NCBI GenBank assembly: GCA_963965975.1 | Contig: OZ014412.1 | Span: 2,482,501 to 2,546,500, forward strand | Length of the DNA stretch: 64,000 bases | Origin: Xestospongia bergquistia | Lineage: Eukaryota; Porifera; Demospongiae; Haplosclerida; Petrosiidae | Direction of reading: 5' to 3' | Translations under genes and position numbers: made by a program | Notes under the pieces: model-generated | Database searches by the model: none | What the model saw: the letters and a program-made list of their open reading frames with translations, nothing else | Told to the model about the DNA's origin: nothing | Part shown: positions 59,870-64,000 of the stretch, in pieces | How the letters are laid out: every line of letters starts with the position of its first letter | Position numbering within the stretch: the stretch's first letter is position 1

Positions 59870-62800
59870 CCCCCTCTCTCAAGATACCAGAATACTGTCA
59901 TTCATTGGATGAACAAGAAGTCACTGATAATGCATTTGATTTGATATTTGCTTTTGACGAAATTGTTGCCCTTGGTTACCGTGAATCTGTTAATTTAGCT
60001 CAAATACGTACTTTCACTGAAATGGACAGCCATGAAGAACGGGTCTATGAAGCCATGAGAAAAGTATGTACATCATGTTTGACCCTGTCTTTGTGACTCC
60101 ACCCTCCAATTATAGTCTCAAGAACGGGAGGCAAAAGAAGAGATGAAAAGACGGGCTAAAGAATTACAGCAAGCTAAAAAAGAAGCAAAGAAAGGATTTA
60201 AATCTTATGGAGGAGGTTATGGAGGTGGTATCAGTTCACAGGATTATGGACATGGAAGTTATATGCCAGCAGCTGAGTCCTATGAACCTGCTCCTAAATC
60301 ATCTCAAGCCAAGTGGGTGTGGTCAATATATTGTTATAAGGTCGTCTTTTGCATATTGTCCTCCGGAATAAGGCAGTACTGTGTTCCCTTAATAACAGTA
60401 CTGTAAAAGTAGGAGGGACAGTAATTAATTAGTGGGTGTGGTTACTGTAGTCATCGTATATTATTGGGTACATCTATCCACTGACTTACAAATCTTTATG
60501 ATGTTTCCATAGTCTCAATCCTATATCACCATGGTTTCATTCTGAAGCAACTTAGACCCATTTTTTTATCTAGTCTCATTCCTATACCACTCGCCATTAC
60601 CTTACTGATTTCATTCCTATTCTTTAGTCTCATTCCTATAATTGTATTTGTATATTATATTATTATTCTTAAATTATATATCTATTCTCTAGACATTTAG
60701 GCTCTGGAATGAAACTAGGTAAAAAATCAAAGGATGCTGATTCATTTGTTGACAAATTACTATCAGAAGGAGAAAGTAAGAGAGAGAGAGAGAGAGAGAG
60801 AGAGACTCAATGACTCCACCTACTTTTATTAACTAGGAGTTATAAATCCTACTGCACCACGTCAATCCAGTGCTGTAGCTAAAGTTTCAACAGCTGGTAC
60901 TCCACAATCAATGTAAGTCTGTTTTTGTCTACTTAAGATACTCAAATAGATATTATTATAGTATATGTTGTTAGAACATTTAGACTCTTAGTATTATAAA
61001 CATCACTTTGAGGAGGACTAGAGTATTCTTCATTCGTATATAACATCAATAATATTCTCCTTTACTATTGTACTGAGAGTAGACATGGTTCTATTACCAT
61101 GATAGTAGAGGAGTAAGAAGGCGTCTATTATATCAAGTTACTGGGGCTTCATTGAACTACGATATTAATATAATTGTCTTGTCCTTTGTCTACTATACCC
61201 ATAGTGAAAGGTAGTCTGGTGTATAAGTTCATTTTTTCTTGAGAAAAGATGTGATATGTACACTGATATCACTGTGTCTAATAAATCTTGGAATTGTTAT
61301 TATCATAACAGTGTATCTATTATTACCTATTACGAGAATTACTACTTATAGACTTGGCAAGAAACAAGATGTGGTCAGATAAACATCATAATTACAACAT
61401 TTAGAACTTTTTGTTCCAACTTAAGTGAAAATATCAGACTATTTTTTGCCGTGGGGCATGATAGGATGGGGACGAGACTAAGTACCTTATAGCCACACCC
61501 ACTTTGATTATTCAGGATTTTTTTTAATTGTAGTTTTCTCTAAAGCTCATGTTTTTATTCTATATATGTAACCATAAATACAAAAAATGGTACCTAACAT
61601 GCAAACAGATTTCAAACAAACACTTACCTATAAGTTGTTGCTATGCGGCCATCTTGAACAGGAAGTTATTAAAATTCAATTTATGACAAGCCTGATGGCT
61701 GACTTTTATGAATACCAAATTACATTGACTTCCTACTCAAGATGGACATGTAGCAACTATTTCTATACAAGTGTTTGTTCAAAATTTGTTTGCGTGTTAA
61801 GTATCATTTTCATATTATGGTCATATATTTCTATTGTTTCCTGTTATACTAATTACATGTTATTATTAGATGTTACATAATTACTAACTAGTCTATTAAT
61901 TTATGGATAATATGGAATGTTAATAGAGGTGTTAGAGACTAGTCATTAGAAACATTTATTGTATTTATATGCCTATTAAAGATAAAATAATGGGTGTGGT
62001 TAGTAGTTATTGCCTGTTAAAGGTCAAATTATGAATGCGGTTAATAGTTATTGCCTATTAAAGATCAAATTATGGGCGTGGTTAATAGTTATTGAATTAT
62101 GTGCCTGTTAAAGATCAAATAATGGGTGTGGTTAGTAGTTATTGCCTGTTAAAGGTCAAATTATAAGTGTGGTTAATAGTTATTATATTATTTGCCTATT
62201 AAAGATCAAATTATGGGCATGGTTAGTAGTTATGGAATTATGTGCCTGTTAAAGATCAAATTATGGGTGTGGTTTGCCTGTTAAAGATCAAATTATAAGT
62301 GTGGTTAATAGTTATTATATTATTTGCCTATTAAAGATCAAATTATGGGTGTGGTTAATAGTTATGGAATTATGTGCCTGTTAAAGATCAAATAATGGGT
62401 GTGGTTAGTAGCTACTACTCCACCATTAGTCTAGTGACGTAACTGGTCATTTATTGTTTGTACTATAAGTGTGTTAATAAAAACTAACACTCACTTTATA
62501 ATTACTATAATCTATTGAACATGATATATTGTAAACCACATGTAGTCGTGGGAGATGATAACAATTTAAAGTGGGTGGTAGGAATAGTGATCTATGCTAT
62601 TTGCAAACAGTTACATGTTAATGTGGCCATTATGTGGGAAGTACTTTCAACAAAAAAGGAAATTTACAGTTAACCATATCCTGTATTCCTACTATGCATA
62701 TGATATTATGTTACATTGATATATTTTGACATAAATTATTACTTTTTAGAGTCCATTTGAAGATAGGTGAACGTCTAACTGTAGTTGCTGGACGGGATGG

Positions 62801-62915
62801 TGGTCTTCAGACAATGGAAATATTAGGAATGGTCACATTGAGGATTTCTGACGGGGAATTTGGACAAATAATGATTACTCTAGACCACAAAGAAGAGAGA
62901 GGCATACAGTTTCAG
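59300..62915 (+). CDS. ARCN1: Coatomer subunit delta (delta-COP), 5' part
   Basis: Exons: ATG-only exon 59300-59302; about 59435-59474; 59577-59800; 59884-60063; 60116-60312; 60693-60775; 60837-60912; 62750-62915. The gene continues beyond the window. Delta-COP belongs to the COPI F-subcomplex that coats Golgi-to-ER vesicles. The N-terminal longin-type domain is clear ([60 protein letters not shown]). A basic helix ([20 protein letters not shown]) and Gly-rich linker follow, then [19 protein letters not shown]. The start of the mu-homology domain ([20 protein letters not shown]) ends at 62915. Human ARCN1 has 511 residues, so about two fifths are missing at the window edge. Confidence 0.93.
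59833..59880. repeat. CT microsatellite at an ARCN1 splice acceptor
   Basis: A CT tract forming the pyrimidine tract right before the exon starting at 59884 ([12 protein letters not shown]). Confidence 0.85.
61968..62415. repeat. Minisatellite in an ARCN1 intron (GTGGTTAGTAGTTATTGCCT)
   Basis: About nine copies of a unit of 45-65 bp: GCCTRTTAAAGATCAAATTATGGG, TGTGGTTAATAGTTAT and sometimes GGAATTATGT. Each copy includes the GGGTGTGGTT motif that is scattered through introns of this window. It lies in the 1.8-kb intron 60913-62749. Confidence 0.88.
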
Positions 62916-64000
62916 GTATGAAAATAGATTTAACTCTATTTAATATTGGAATACTATTGTCCCTTTGAATAATAGCTTAGAAATTACTTAAACAGTTTAA
63001 TTAGATTACTGTGACATTTTTAGCTCAAATGTTGTTGCTCCATTAAGTCTAAGGATTTGCATTTTATGCTTACAAGGTCTTCTGTTTAAGCTAGTTTGAC
63101 TTACTTAGTTAATGATAAACCGCAGTGTTCTATACAATGACTTTAATTGGAACAGTTACTAATGTGGTTAGTTAATGATGAATATTATTGTGTATTCTAT
63201 CTTGAGTCAATTATCATTTTGTTAATAAAAATCTCTAAATAATAAAGACATAATGTCCACCCCCTCAACTGAAAATTTTTTTCTACCAAATGTTATGCTA
63301 TTGTTAACTGTTTTTTAACACATGTAATTTGTATTGTACATGTTCTATATACACACTGGACAAGAGTACATGACATTATCATTAATAACCAGTTAATTAC
63401 TTGTATATGTACCAGATATTAACATATTAGATTTAGACATTAGATATACTGGGGATATAACACTTACTAAAAATGTGTTGCTCTATAATAGAAAGTAATG
63501 CATTGTAAATCAAGGTCTTTATTTGTGTATCTGTGCTTCTAAAATTTTGTTGAAAGATTAAAATTTGTGTAATAAAATAAATTATGGATCTATCTTCATA
63601 AGCTATTGGGCAAAAATGCTATCAGATTTGTTATTACTGGTAGTTATGTAATAGAATGAGTTGGAGTAAAATTTGGTTTAAATTTCATGAGTATTGTTTC
63701 TTGAAGTGGTTAAAGTTTCACAAGGTGAAGCCAGGTCACAAAATTTATCATTTTAAAGAAACAGGACAAGCGTAATTGTAATCTGATTGGTCAATAACAA
63801 TGAAATTTACTATTTATTATGTATACTATTACATCATATTACATAACACAACACATTAGTCAGATCCCTTCTGTCAACTAATACAATAACATAACATGTA
63901 TTTAAAACATTACTGATTACTCTAATAATAGCTACAGGTCATAATTGTGTTATGAAATCGTTTTGGTGGGAAAAATTCTCCCCCTTGTACATAGCAGACG
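62916..64000. other. ARCN1 intron running off the window
   Basis: AT-rich. No further ARCN1 exon was recognised before 64000, so the intron exceeds 1.08 kb, long for this window. No other feature was seen. Confidence 0.55.

Noticed and set aside
61587-61880. 97-codon + strand frame in an ARCN1 intron
   Set aside because: AT-rich chance frame with no domain; the surrounding gene model is complete without it.

Overview
The window looks like nuclear DNA from a demosponge, most likely Amphimedon queenslandica or a close relative. It is AT-rich and gene-dense, many introns are only 45-100 bp, and there are several divergent gene pairs with less than 0.2 kb between start codons. The gene content is animal (PEX19, LRRC58, SIDT, ASCC2, SLC2A13, ACBP, RPS25, an SV2-type transporter, ARCN1), next to an expanded family of death-fold/ZU5 proteins. 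The species name is inference. Gene models come from reading splice sites by eye. Phases and exon lengths were checked for the CARD-like, PEX19, LRRC58, SLC2A13, RPS25, LRR and SV2-like genes, and for most of ARCN1.

Region 1 (about 1.1-21.4 kb, + strand) is a tandem array of six related genes. Each starts with a roughly 100-residue helical domain that resembles a CARD/death fold, followed by a long Ser/Thr/Pro/Gln-rich or coiled-coil stretch. Two members (1130-4382 and 9540-12432) continue through a membrane segment into ZU5, UPA and Death domains, with a His-Phe-Ser at the end of ZU5 like the autoproteolysis site of PIDD1/NLRP1/CARD8. Two (5216-7009 and 16369-17754) end in a C-terminal membrane anchor, giving a MAVS-like layout. 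One (14563-15541) is a frameshifted pseudogene. One (from 19164) is cut by a 934-bp Mutator-like DNA transposon that separates its coiled coil from its membrane tail. Repeated 5' flanks with a CRE-like site, and stray PEX19 3' fragments between copies, show how the array grew. This array is the best candidate for an undescribed innate-immune or cell-death signalling system.

Region 2 (21.5-25.6 kb) holds PEX19 (-) and LRRC58 (+), divergent from a 162-bp promoter.

Region 3 (25.8-41.9 kb, - strand) holds two tandem SIDT (SID-1 family) genes of about 26 exons each. A 2177-bp direct tandem duplication (32181-36534) has doubled the first exon and promoter of one gene and the last exon of the other.

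Region 4 (42-54 kb) holds housekeeping and transporter genes: ASCC2 (-), SLC2A13/HMIT (+), acyl-CoA-binding protein (-), RPS25 (+), an NLRC3-like LRR protein (-), and an SV2-like transporter (+) with a pentapeptide-type luminal loop.

Region 5 (54-59.2 kb) is gene-poor. It carries A-rich low-complexity DNA, perfect palindromes, a satellite with a 152-bp higher-order period, a second Mutator-like fragment and a decayed PHD-finger fragment. Region 6 (59.3 kb to the end) is the 5' part of ARCN1 (delta-COP), which runs off the window.
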